Below, in pieces: positions 1 through 6,182 of a DNA stretch of 12,140 bases. The stretch comes from an uncultured Paracoccaceae bacterium. Its GTDB lineage: Bacteria; Pseudomonadota; Alphaproteobacteria; Rhodobacterales; Rhodobacteraceae. A program made the translations under genes and the position numbers. The stretch covers positions 1 to 12,140 of the forward strand of contig CALHST010000171.1 in assembly GCA_938038825.1 (NCBI GenBank), in the 5' to 3' direction. How positions within the stretch are numbered: the stretch's first letter is position 1; every line of letters starts with the position of its first letter. Under the pieces are notes generated by a model, which searched no databases, was not told the origin of the DNA, and saw only the letters and a list, made by a program, of their open reading frames with translations.

Positions 1-1065
1 CGTCCAGTCGCGCACACCGGTAAATCCAGCGGCTTGCAACTTCCCAAGATAGGCGGCTAGCATTTCAGAGCCGTTCTCGCCTTTGTCATTCAACGTCTCA
101 GCCCATTCTTGTGCGACGTTTGGCATAGCATTGGCCCAAGCGGCACGATCTTCTGCGGAAACTTCAACGATGGTGCCGCCCGCTTCGGTATAGGCTGCAG
201 CAGAAGCCGCCGCGCGGTCCATGGCGATCCCAGCAAGGTGGTCGCGGTAGTCAATTGCCACAGCTTGAAGCACCTCTTTGACCTCGTCGGGCAGCTTCGC
301 CCAATAGTCCGCGTTCACAGTGATCGTCTTGGAGTTCACAGCGCCCAAGTCAGCCTTGAGCATATAAGGCGCAACTTCAGCGATCTTGAATGTCTTAGCG
401 GCTTCGGGCCATAGCATCCCGCAATCAACCAGACCGGTTTGCAGCATGTTGTAGAAATCCGTGAGACCACCACGCACGCCCGCTGCGTCTTTGATCCCTT
501 CGAGGTAGCGCAGGTTCAAACCTGCTCCGGCGATCTTCTTGCCTTCCAGATCTGCAATGGACGACACTTCGGATGTGCAGAAGACCTGATAGGTGTCCAG
601 CACAACACCCGTTGCCAGATAGACTTGGTTTTGCGCTTCGAATTCGTTGTTCATTGCGGGGTATTCGCGCGCGATCTCATCCACAGCTTTGGCCACGGCC
701 CGCGCATCAGAGGCAACAAATGGCGTGGAGCCCGAGATCCCTTGGCTTGGTAATTTCGACGAATGGAAAATCGTTGTGACGATCCCAATGTCACCCAATC
801 CAAGCTGAACACCTTCCAGCACGCCCTTGGGTTTCACGATAGAGCCACCATAGTTTTCCTGCCAGCTCATCTGATAATTGCCGGCCTCGGCAAGGCGTTT
901 GTCGACCTCGGGGATAAAGTAATTCGTGAATTCTTTTACCCACAATGCGCGATCCGGATAGCCGTCGATGACCACGGCGGATACGGTCTCTTGTGCAGCC
1001 AATGGCATCGCGGTCATCGTGGCAAGTGCCATCCCCGCAAGTGCTTTCTTGGTCCAGTTCAACAT
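1..1065 (-). CDS. TRAP transporter solute-binding protein (DctP family), system 1; 3' end beyond window
   Basis: Periplasmic receptor that would bind a small organic acid and pass it to TRAP membrane subunits. I translated the reverse strand: 355 codons stay open from the ATG at 1065 to the window edge, so only the last few residues are missing (family length about 330-370). Residues 1-24 form a signal peptide (Lys-Lys, then an Ala/Met-rich core, ending near AA-QET). Residues 64-75 carry a W-x-E-N-Y-GGS stretch typical of DctP proteins. Arg186, in a G-x-N-L-R context after an 'ADLEGKKI' segment, is the likely carboxylate-clamping arginine. The C-terminus ends in a 'GFTGVRDW' stretch. The start is supported by GGGAGG about 9 bases upstream. 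It is the last gene seen of the minus-strand FAH operon; its DctQ/DctM partners should lie just left of the window. The sequence is clearly different from the second receptor at 6183-7199. Family call firm, ligand unknown. Confidence 0.93.
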   Translation of the reverse strand, partial: MLNWTKKALAGMALATMTAMPLAAQETVSAVVIDGYPDRALWVKEFTNYFIPEVDKRLAEAGNYQMSWQENYGGSIVKPKGVLEGVQLGLGDIGIVTTIFHSSKLPSQGISGSTPFVASDARAVAKAVDEIAREYPAMNNEFEAQNQVYLATGVVLDTYQVFCTSEVSSIADLEGKKIAGAGLNLRYLEGIKDAAGVRGGLTDFYNMLQTGLVDCGMLWPEAAKTFKIAEVAPYMLKADLGAVNSKTITVNADYWAKLPDEVKEVLQAVAIDYRDHLAGIAMDRAAASAAAYTEAGGTIVEVSAEDRAAWANAMPNVAQEWAETLNDKGENGSEMLAAYLGKLQAAGFTGVRDWT

Positions 1066-1085
1066 GTTTCTTCCTCCCAGAATGT

Positions 1086-1097
1086 GGGCTTGCGCCC
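1086..1097 (-). other. small intercistronic hairpin with GCAA tetraloop
   Basis: On the minus strand the 40-base gap between the OsmC-like gene and the TRAP-1 receptor contains GGGC-GCAA-GCCC. This is a four-pair G/C stem closed by a GNRA-type tetraloop, about 20 bases before the receptor start codon. No T-run follows, so it is not an intrinsic terminator. It could protect the 5' end of a processed receptor transcript. The element is short, so chance occurrence is quite possible. Confidence 0.35.
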
Positions 1098-1105
1098 TTG
1101 TTGAA

Positions 1106-1567
1106 TTATGCGCCGACTTTCACCCAATTCACGGTCAGATCAGTGCCTGATTGTTCGAATAGTTTGGAAATTGCGCAGTATTTTGCGGTCTCGTCTCCGA
1201 CTTGTTCCAGCTCTTCTTGGCTGGCGTCTGTGGTGCAGTTCACGGTGAGCGTCACTTCGGGGAAAGGGACGTCGATCTCTTCCTCCATCAGCACGCCGCG
1301 GCGATCAAACTTGCAAGCCGCGTCAATGGTGATCTCTCCCAGATCCACACCAAGGCGCTTTGCGTTTTTGTGTCCGATGACGTTGGTACACGCGATCAAG
1401 GCTGTCATCGCAGCCTCGGTTGGCGATGGTCCCAGATTGGTGCCACCACGTTCGATGGGTTCGTCGATGACAACAGTCAGATCCCGAACAGGGATTTCCG
1501 TGCGCGCATGTGTCGGGCACTCCGCCTTGGCGCGATAAGTCACAACGGATTTCATTTTTACGGCCAT
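1106..1567 (-). CDS. OsmC/Ohr-family peroxide reductase-like protein
   Basis: A 153-residue cytoplasmic protein of the OsmC superfamily, whose members reduce organic hydroperoxides with a cysteine pair. Visible family features are a short beta-rich N-terminus, the 'G-x-N-x-G-x-S-P-T-E' loop at about 42-51, and a helix carrying Cys60 in 'ALIAC'. Cys131 follows in 'KYC-x-I-S-K', the position of the resolving cysteine, so the redox pair appears intact. Additional cysteines are at 17, 85 and 111. The reading frame is open 28 codons further upstream, but the ATG at 1567 has AAGGAG eight bases ahead. That ribosome site overlaps the stop of the upstream RutE-like gene, which supports the shorter start and translational coupling. 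Its place between a catabolic reductase and a transporter suggests protection against reactive by-products, though general OsmC-like detoxification is equally possible. Peroxide substrate not known. Confidence 0.88.
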   Translation of the reverse strand: MAVKMKSVVTYRAKAECPTHARTEIPVRDLTVVIDEPIERGGTNLGPSPTEAAMTALIACTNVIGHKNAKRLGVDLGEITIDAACKFDRRGVLMEEEIDVPFPEVTLTVNCTTDASQEELEQVGDETAKYCAISKLFEQSGTDLTVNWVKVGA

Positions 1568-1580
1568 TTTCGGCTCTCCT

Positions 1581-2246
1581 TCAGGCGAAACTGCAGACTT
1601 GATCAAACGAAAAACGGGGCAGCTTTTGGAACAACGCCGTTTCATCCGCAAATCCGATGTTGATCAGGAAATTGGATTTCAGTGTGGTGCCAGCAAAGAA
1701 CTCTTCATCGACAATCGCGTTCGAAAACCCTGACATCGCGCCAACGTCGAGCCCAACAGCCCGCGCCGCGATCATGAAATAGGCCCCTTGCAACGTGCCA
1801 TTGCGATAGGCGGTATCGGCACTGTAATCTGGGTTGGTTTCAAACATCGGCCTGCGGTCTTCATGCGGAAACAAGAAGGGCAGGTCTTTCCAGTGATCCA
1901 GATCATAGGCGATAATGGCCGTGACGGGCGCACCCATCATCTTGGGCAGGTTCGCCGGCTTCACCGACTTGGCCAGCCGCTCTTTTCCCTCAGGCGATTT
2001 TACGAACACGATACGCGCAGGCAGCGTGTTCATGCTGGTCGCACCATTGATGGTGATCTCGTAAATCTCTTCCAGCAACCCGTCTGGGATCGGCTTATCC
2101 GTCCACGCGTAATGCGAACGCGCGCCGCGCAGGATCAGATCAATCGCATCATCCGAAAGTCGGTCGATACGGCGCCTCAAATCGCGGTGATCTTGCTGCG
2201 CCTTGGCGCGCATGGCCTCAAGCGTGTCTCCGGTTGGGGCGCTCAT
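1581..2246 (-). CDS. RutE/HadB-like nitroreductase-family oxidoreductase (malonic semialdehyde reductase-like)
   Basis: A 221-residue flavoprotein of the nitroreductase fold, closest in pattern to E. coli RutE, which reduces malonic semialdehyde to 3-hydroxypropionate in the Rut pyrimidine pathway. From residue about 38 onward the match to that family is continuous: an 'ARSHYAW' FMN-binding segment (42-48), 'T-S-x-N...PARIVF' (70-81), 'APVTAIIAYD', 'LFPHEDRR', 'TAYRNGTLQGAY', 'GLDVGAMSGF', 'FFAGTTLKSNFLINIG', and a terminal 'FDQVCSFA'. The Cys-Ser of the E. coli 'NCSPAR' motif is Thr-Leu here. The N-terminus is about 25 residues longer than E. coli RutE and rich in Arg/Lys/Asp (residues 13-29). 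The start codon overlaps the stop of the FAH-family gene in ATGA, indicating coupling. No other rut genes are present, so the true substrate may be a different aldehyde or enone. Confidence 0.87.
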   Translation of the reverse strand: MSAPTGDTLEAMRAKAQQDHRDLRRRIDRLSDDAIDLILRGARSHYAWTDKPIPDGLLEEIYEITINGATSMNTLPARIVFVKSPEGKERLAKSVKPANLPKMMGAPVTAIIAYDLDHWKDLPFLFPHEDRRPMFETNPDYSADTAYRNGTLQGAYFMIAARAVGLDVGAMSGFSNAIVDEEFFAGTTLKSNFLINIGFADETALFQKLPRFSFDQVCSFA

Positions 2247-3112
2247 GCGGCCGCAACCGCTTCGTCGATGATCGGGCTTGCGCAGATGCCAATGCCTTCG
2301 ATCTCGATCTCAACCGTTTCGCCGGGGCGCAACCAGCGTGGGTCAGGCTTTTTGGCATGCCCAACACCCGGAGGGGTTCCCAATGCAATCAGATCACCGG
2401 GGGCCAGCGTGGTGTATTCCGACACAATCGCCATGATTTTGCGCACACCCCAGATCATGTTGGCAGTGTTGGAGCTTTGCAGGATCTCATCGCCCACGCG
2501 GCTTTCGATCTTAAGGCCCGCCGCGCCTTCCGGCACTTCGTCAGGCGTCATGACAAAAGGGCCGATCGCACCCGTGTTGTCGAAGTTCTTGCCGGGCGTC
2601 CATTGGTGCGTCTTACGCTGATAGTCCCGCACCGACGCGTCGTTAAAGACGGTGTAGCCAAACACATGGTCCAGCGCGTTCTCTTCTGGGATATGCCGCC
2701 CGCCTTTGCCGACGATCAGCATCAGTTCGGCTTCGTAATCCAGCTTGTCGGAACAGGTTGGCCGCACGATGGGCTGACCTGCCGCCATGATCGACGCTTT
2801 AGAGCGCATGAACAAGGCAGGGTAATCCGGGATGTCATACCCGCCCTCTTTGATGTGATCGGTGTAATTCAAACCCACGCAGATGATCGCGCCGGGCGAA
2901 GCAATTGGCAGTGCGGGTGTGATGGACGCAACTGGCACGCTGGGTGCGCTGGCGATTTGGTCAGCGAGCGACTCGATCCGCGCAGTTTGTGCGGCAAGCT
3001 GGGTCAAATCGGACCCAATCGCGGGGTCTAACGCAGTAATATTTACCGCCGTTTCCCCAGTCACAGCAAAGACTGCTGTTCCGTTTGTGGTCGCGCCCAC
3101 CAGATATTTCAT
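2243..3112 (-). CDS. fumarylacetoacetate hydrolase (FAH) family protein
   Basis: A 289-residue enzyme of the FAH superfamily, Mg/Mn-dependent enzymes that hydrolyse C-C bonds in acylpyruvates, isomerise, or decarboxylate oxo-acids. Residues 1-70 form the variable N-terminal domain. The catalytic domain starts at 'GLNYTDHIKEGG' (80-91), with 'PALFMRSKASI' (98-108) and the metal ligands Glu127 and Glu129 in 'DYEAEL'. Asp158 in 'VFNDAS' is the third ligand. 'QWTPGKNFDNTGAIGP' follows at about 170-185, then 'LIALGTPPGVG'. An upstream TTG at 3136 keeps the frame open, but the ATG at 3112 has AAGGA seven bases ahead and is preferred. It is the first gene of the minus-strand operon and would be under the control region shared with the YciI-gntR unit. 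Candidate products include acylpyruvase, diketo-sugar-acid hydrolase and 2-hydroxyhepta-2,4-dienedioate isomerase; sequence alone does not choose between them. Confidence 0.9.
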   Translation of the reverse strand: MKYLVGATTNGTAVFAVTGETAVNITALDPAIGSDLTQLAAQTARIESLADQIASAPSVPVASITPALPIASPGAIICVGLNYTDHIKEGGYDIPDYPALFMRSKASIMAAGQPIVRPTCSDKLDYEAELMLIVGKGGRHIPEENALDHVFGYTVFNDASVRDYQRKTHQWTPGKNFDNTGAIGPFVMTPDEVPEGAAGLKIESRVGDEILQSSNTANMIWGVRKIMAIVSEYTTLAPGDLIALGTPPGVGHAKKPDPRWLRPGETVEIEIEGIGICASPIIDEAVAAA

Positions 3113-3122
3113 CAGTCCATCC

Positions 3123-3152
3123 TTGTCAGTTTTCAAAATTTCTGCCTAGAAT
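3123..3152 (+). promoter_or_regulatory. candidate sigma-70 promoter for yciI-like/gntR-1
   Basis: TTGTCA (3123-3128), an 18-base spacer and TAGAAT (3147-3152) match the sigma-70 pattern at five of six and four of six positions. Transcription would begin near 3159 and give a leader of about 39 bases containing the 3169-3182 palindrome. Read by eye only. Confidence 0.4.
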
Positions 3153-3167
3153 ATTACAACATGTCAA
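3138..3167 (-). promoter_or_regulatory. candidate sigma-70 promoter for the FAH operon
   Basis: On the minus strand a perfect TTGACA (3167-3162) is followed after 18 bases by AGAAAT (3143-3138), a poor -10 with three matches. It overlaps the plus-strand candidate, so polymerase binding in the two directions would compete. The -35 is good, the -10 is weak, and the assignment is tentative. Confidence 0.3.
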
Positions 3168-3168
3168 T

Positions 3169-3182
3169 AAATATCGATATTT
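3169..3182. repeat. 14-bp perfect palindrome, candidate operator
   Basis: AAATATCGATATTT is a perfect 14-bp palindrome with no spacer. It sits just downstream of the plus-strand promoter candidate and directly next to the minus-strand TTGACA. FCD GntR dimers bind short palindromes, so it could be the autoregulatory site of the regulator at 3600-4268, but an AT-rich palindrome of this size also arises by chance. It ends two bases before the GAAAGG ribosome site of the YciI-like gene. Confidence 0.4.
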
Positions 3183-3197
3183 TTGAAAGGCCAGATC

Positions 3198-3584
3198 ATG
3201 GTAGCTTGGGCGGATTACAAAGCGGACGCAAAAGCGCGTGGCGCATTGGCGTTAGAGCTGTATGCGGCGGTTTCGACCCCGGCGAAGGAACCTGCAGATG
3301 TGAAGGCCAATCTGCCAGATCATTTGGCTTATCAGGCACAGCTAGAACGTGCCGGTGCCTTGGCGTTTGCCGGACCTATGTCGGATGAAACAGGTGATCA
3401 TATGCAAGGCATGGGCCTGATCATTTATCGCGCCGAAAGCTTGGAGGCAGCCCGCAACTTGGCGGAAAACGACCCCATGCACAAATCGGGTGCACGCGCC
3501 TTTACCTTGCGGCGATGGATGATAAACGAAGGCTCGATGACACTGTCTGTGGGCCTGTCGACCGGTCACGCCAGCCTTCGCTAG
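3198..3584 (+). CDS. YciI-family protein
   Basis: A 128-residue soluble protein with the YciI (ferredoxin-like, dimeric alpha/beta barrel) pattern. Landmarks are 'H-L-A-Y-Q-x-x-L-E-R-A-G' at 42-53, 'F-A-G-P-M' at 57-61, 'E-S-L-E-A-A-R-x-L-A-E-x-D-P-M' at 80-94, and a closing 'FTLRRWMIN'. His42 and Asp92 correspond to the conserved His-Asp pair proposed to be catalytic in this family. The first 38 residues are an extension relative to minimal YciI proteins of about 95-100 residues. The frame is open to a TTG at 3183, but the ATG at 3198 has GAAAGG seven bases before it. It lies 15 bases upstream of the GntR gene and is probably co-transcribed with it. YciI proteins are mostly uncharacterised; some, such as the TftG dehydrochlorinase of chloroaromatic degradation, act on ring-opening intermediates, which would fit beside an FAH enzyme. 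That link is inference. Confidence 0.85.
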   Translation: MVAWADYKADAKARGALALELYAAVSTPAKEPADVKANLPDHLAYQAQLERAGALAFAGPMSDETGDHMQGMGLIIYRAESLEAARNLAENDPMHKSGARAFTLRRWMINEGSMTLSVGLSTGHASLR

Positions 3585-3599
3585 TCACGGGGATATGCC

Positions 3600-4268
3600 A
3601 TGAACATGATCGAGATTGCGCGCGGCAAGGAAACATCTGCCACCCGTGCGGCCTATCTGTTGGTGCGCGACATGATCCTTACCGGCGCGTTGCCTGCAGG
3701 TGAAAAGATCAAGATCGAAGCCCTGCGCAAACGGCTTGATATGGGGGCGTCCCCGGTGCGCGAGGCGCTAAGTCTTTTAACCTCTGACATGCTGGTGGAA
3801 CGAATTGATCAACGCGGATTTCGTGCCGCCCCGGCCAGCCATGCCAATTTCGCCGAGATCCTAAAGCTGCGTTGCGCGCTTGAGGATATGGCCTTGCGCC
3901 AATCTATTGAGCGCGCCACTCCTGAATGGGAAGAACGCCTTGTCTTGGCGCATCACCATATGAACCGGGCAAAAGAGTCCGCAACATTCGAAGACGCGCA
4001 CAAGGCGTTCCATAGGGCCCTGCTGGACAATGCGGCCTCTCCGATGATGGAACGTTATTGTAGCCAGCTATATGATCTGAATATCCGTTACCGGAACCTT
4101 GCAGCGAGCGAGAAGACCTATCAACGTCGCGATATTTCGACCGAACATGCCGAGATTTTCGAAGCTGCAGTTCAACGCGATGCAGACAAAGCGTCAACAG
4201 CGCTGCTAAGCCATTATCGTCTGACAGGTGACTATTTGGCGAAGCAACTTGCTGGGCTTCAAGGTTAG
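3600..4268 (+). CDS. GntR-family transcriptional regulator with FCD ligand domain (regulator 1)
   Basis: A 222-residue FadR-subfamily regulator. Residues about 14-78 form the winged helix, with the recognition segment 'S-P-V-R-E-A-L' at 51-57 and the wing 'ERIDQRGFRAA' at 67-77. Residues about 85-217 are the all-helical FCD effector domain. Its metal-site positions can be followed as His134, His138 ('AFHRAL'), His183 ('TEHAEIFEA') and His205 ('SHYRLT'). Most FCD proteins, including the second regulator here, have Asp at the first of these. A second ATG two codons in is possible; the first has a GGGGAT segment as ribosome site. It is divergent from the FAH operon and downstream of the YciI-like gene, so it most likely controls both, with an organic acid as inducer. 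It converges with the TRAP-2 large subunit gene, only 30 bases away. Confidence 0.92.
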   Translation: MNMIEIARGKETSATRAAYLLVRDMILTGALPAGEKIKIEALRKRLDMGASPVREALSLLTSDMLVERIDQRGFRAAPASHANFAEILKLRCALEDMALRQSIERATPEWEERLVLAHHHMNRAKESATFEDAHKAFHRALLDNAASPMMERYCSQLYDLNIRYRNLAASEKTYQRRDISTEHAEIFEAAVQRDADKASTALLSHYRLTGDYLAKQLAGLQG

Positions 4269-4298
4269 TGTTGGGCCAAACGCTGGTCGAGGCTGCCT

Positions 4299-5609
4299 TT
4301 ATCTAAATGTCATTGGCATTAATGCGCGCGGCAACCACAGCGCAATCTCTGGGAAGACGATGATCAAAAGCAGGATCAGCAGCATAGGCGCAAGAATGAT
4401 GCACACGTCGCGCATGACGCTGACAACGTTCATACCTCCAATGGCCGCTGATATGAGCAAACATAATCCATAGGGCGGCGTCACTAGCCCAAAGGCGAGT
4501 GAGATGATCCCGATAATTGCGAAGGCAATTGGATGAATGTCAGCAGCTGTTGCCACGGGCAATAGAACGGTGCCAAGAATGATGATTGTTGGGATCGCGT
4601 CGATGAAAAGGCCAAAGAACAAAAACAACGCAGCGATGATTAATGCGGTGCCGATCATCCCAAATTCATTGGCAGTCAAGGTTTCGACGATCAAACGCGG
4701 GACATTGTAAAAGGCCAGCATCCAGCCAAAGGCAGAGGCGGTGCCAATTGCAAACAGCGAGATCGAAGCGAAGCGGCCTGTGTCATAGAAAATGTGGCCC
4801 AAGTCTTTGACCGAAACGGTTCGATAGACGAAGACACCTAAAATCAGCGCATAACCTGCTGCGATGATGGCGCTTTCGGTTGGTGTTACGATGCCGCCCA
4901 CGATGCCACCGATCACAAGGATGGGTGTCAAAAGAGCCAAGGCGGCCCCTTTAAATGCGCTCCAAAACTCTGCGAATGTGGGTTTCAGTGCGATGGGGTA
5001 GTCGTAAGCGCGTGCGTAACCGTAAACTGTGGCCATCAGGGCAAAGCCAATGAGCAGGCCCGGAATGGCACCCGCCAAAAACAACGCACCGACCGAAATT
5101 TGCATCACGCCACCCCAAACGACCATTAAGATGCTGGGCGGGATGATGACACCCATCACAGACGAACAAGCCGTGATCGCGATTGCAAAGCGCGTGTCAT
5201 AGCCTTCTTTGACCATCGCGGGGATCAGGATTTTGCCGCAACCCGCGGCGTCGGCTGTTGAAGAGCCGGAAATGCCGGCAAACAGCATGGACACGGCCAC
5301 GTTCACATGGCCCAACCCGCCGGGCATCCACCCGGTCAGGACGCGGGCGAAATCAATCAGTTTCGTGGTAATCTTACCCGAATTCATCAAGTTGGCGGCC
5401 AAAAGGAAAAAAGGCACAGCCAGCAGGATGAACGAATTATAGGACTGAAACATCCGATCCAGAATGATGAACGGCGTGAGCCGGATATCCATGACAACGA
5501 TTGGGATCGTGGCAATCCCAAGGGCAAAGGCTACAGGAACGCGGATCAGAATGAGGGCCAAAAAACCGCCCACAAGAACGGCACAGGCCAGCCCAGTTGA
5601 AACGATCAT
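4299..5609 (-). CDS. dctM: TRAP transporter large permease subunit (DctM family), system 2
   Basis: A 436-residue polytopic inner-membrane protein, the subunit that carries the substrate/sodium translocation path in TRAP transporters. The chain is almost wholly hydrophobic, with about a dozen membrane segments, and has the normal family length (about 425-440). Diagnostic motifs are 'LFAGISGSSTADAA' at 109-122, 'IPAMVKEGYD' at 129-138 and 'GVIIPPSI' at 153-160. The C-terminal half contains the pseudo-symmetric 'LVTPPYGL' segment. Its ATG overlaps the stop of the small subunit gene in ATGA, giving translational coupling in the order receptor, small subunit, large subunit. I see no convincing terminator in the 30 bases separating its stop from the convergent gntR-1 stop. 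Substrate is set by the receptor and is not known. Confidence 0.95.
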   Translation of the reverse strand: MIVSTGLACAVLVGGFLALILIRVPVAFALGIATIPIVVMDIRLTPFIILDRMFQSYNSFILLAVPFFLLAANLMNSGKITTKLIDFARVLTGWMPGGLGHVNVAVSMLFAGISGSSTADAAGCGKILIPAMVKEGYDTRFAIAITACSSVMGVIIPPSILMVVWGGVMQISVGALFLAGAIPGLLIGFALMATVYGYARAYDYPIALKPTFAEFWSAFKGAALALLTPILVIGGIVGGIVTPTESAIIAAGYALILGVFVYRTVSVKDLGHIFYDTGRFASISLFAIGTASAFGWMLAFYNVPRLIVETLTANEFGMIGTALIIAALFLFFGLFIDAIPTIIILGTVLLPVATAADIHPIAFAIIGIISLAFGLVTPPYGLCLLISAAIGGMNVVSVMRDVCIILAPMLLILLLIIVFPEIALWLPRALMPMTFR

Positions 5610-6100
5610 GACATGGCTTTCTTGGCTTGGGAGTAGGTGGTGATCGCCTCAGACAGCCGGTAACCGGCGAATAGGGCCCAGACCAACCCGGCCAACGGCA
5701 CAGTAATGTATGTCCAAAGAAAATTGGCGCGCATCATGACAGAGTTCTGGATCGAGCCAACCTTCGCATATTCAATCCCGTACCACGCAAAAAGCAGCGC
5801 AAAGACAAGGATCGCGACGTAAACAACGCCTTTTTGTATCAATGCGCCCAGCGGGCTTTGCGCGTCTTTGGTGATGACAACGTCAAAATGTGAGCCATCC
5901 CAAACCGCCAGCATGGATCCGATCATAACGACCCATACAAAGATGAATGTCGCCAATTCTTCAGTCCAAAGGTAAGTGGGGATTAAGCCTGTGTAACGCG
6001 AGATCACCTGCATTCCGACAGGAATTGCAAGTGTGGCCATCAGGCAGCCCAGCAAGATACGCAGGCCTGTACAAAAGGTTTCGAGGGCGTGCCCAATCAT
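5606..6100 (-). CDS. dctQ: TRAP transporter small permease subunit (DctQ family), system 2
   Basis: A 164-residue inner-membrane protein that partners the large TRAP subunit and helps dock the receptor. Four hydrophobic segments can be seen at about 13-33, 48-67, 87-107 and 127-147. The family landmarks are Arg35-Tyr36 ('VISRY'), Trp45-x-Glu47-Glu48 ('LWTEEL'), 'F-V-W' at 54-56, and the His71-Phe72 pair after a short loop. It begins 82 bases after the receptor stop, beyond the hairpin at 6148-6171, and ends in a 4-base overlap with dctM. The only ribosome-site candidate is a weak AAGAG about 10 bases upstream. A poor site behind an intercistronic hairpin fits the need for far more receptor than membrane complex. 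Confidence 0.92.
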   Translation of the reverse strand: MIGHALETFCTGLRILLGCLMATLAIPVGMQVISRYTGLIPTYLWTEELATFIFVWVVMIGSMLAVWDGSHFDVVITKDAQSPLGALIQKGVVYVAILVFALLFAWYGIEYAKVGSIQNSVMMRANFLWTYITVPLAGLVWALFAGYRLSEAITTYSQAKKAMS

Positions 6101-6147
6101 AATATGTATGCTCTTGGAAAAGGGGCTGTTTGCCCGAAATAAGCTGA

Positions 6148-6171
6148 GGGCGCTTTACGATCAAAGCGCCC
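6148..6171 (-). other. intercistronic stem-loop after the TRAP-2 receptor gene
   Basis: GGGCGCTTT (6148-6156) and AAAGCGCCC (6163-6171) form a perfect nine-pair stem with a six-base loop, 11 bases after the receptor stop codon. On the transcribed minus strand it is followed by TCAGCTTATTT, not a clean T-run, so it is more likely a 3'-end stabilising or partially terminating hairpin than a full terminator. It sits where receptor and membrane-subunit expression would diverge. Confidence 0.7.
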
Positions 6172-6182
6172 CCGAATGGGCA

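Larger units (their letters stand above)
3113..3197. promoter_or_regulatory. divergent control region between the FAH operon and yciI-like/gntR-1
   Basis: This 85-bp AT-rich gap separates two divergently transcribed units, one of which encodes an FCD GntR regulator, so it is the natural place for that regulator's operator. It contains overlapping promoter candidates on both strands and a perfect palindrome, each listed separately. Nothing coding is apparent here. Confidence 0.7.

Noticed and set aside
109..1104. Several plus-strand open frames in the first kilobase
   Set aside because: They lie antisense to the TRAP-1 receptor gene, whose minus-strand frame is open across the whole stretch with signal peptide and DctP motifs.
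1568..1651. Upstream extension of the OsmC-like gene by 28 codons
   Set aside because: It would overlap the end of the RutE-like gene by about 70 bases and lacks a good ribosome site, whereas the ATG at 1567 has AAGGAG at good spacing and starts the protein where the family does.
1788..3031. Long plus-strand open frames (277 and 265 codons) opposite the RutE-like and FAH genes
   Set aside because: They are antisense to genes with full family motifs, have Arg/His-rich composition typical of reverse-frame reading, and show no recognisable domain or ribosome site.
4269..4298. Possible bidirectional terminator between gntR-1 and dctM
   Set aside because: The 30-base gap shows no convincing inverted repeat with a T-run on either strand.
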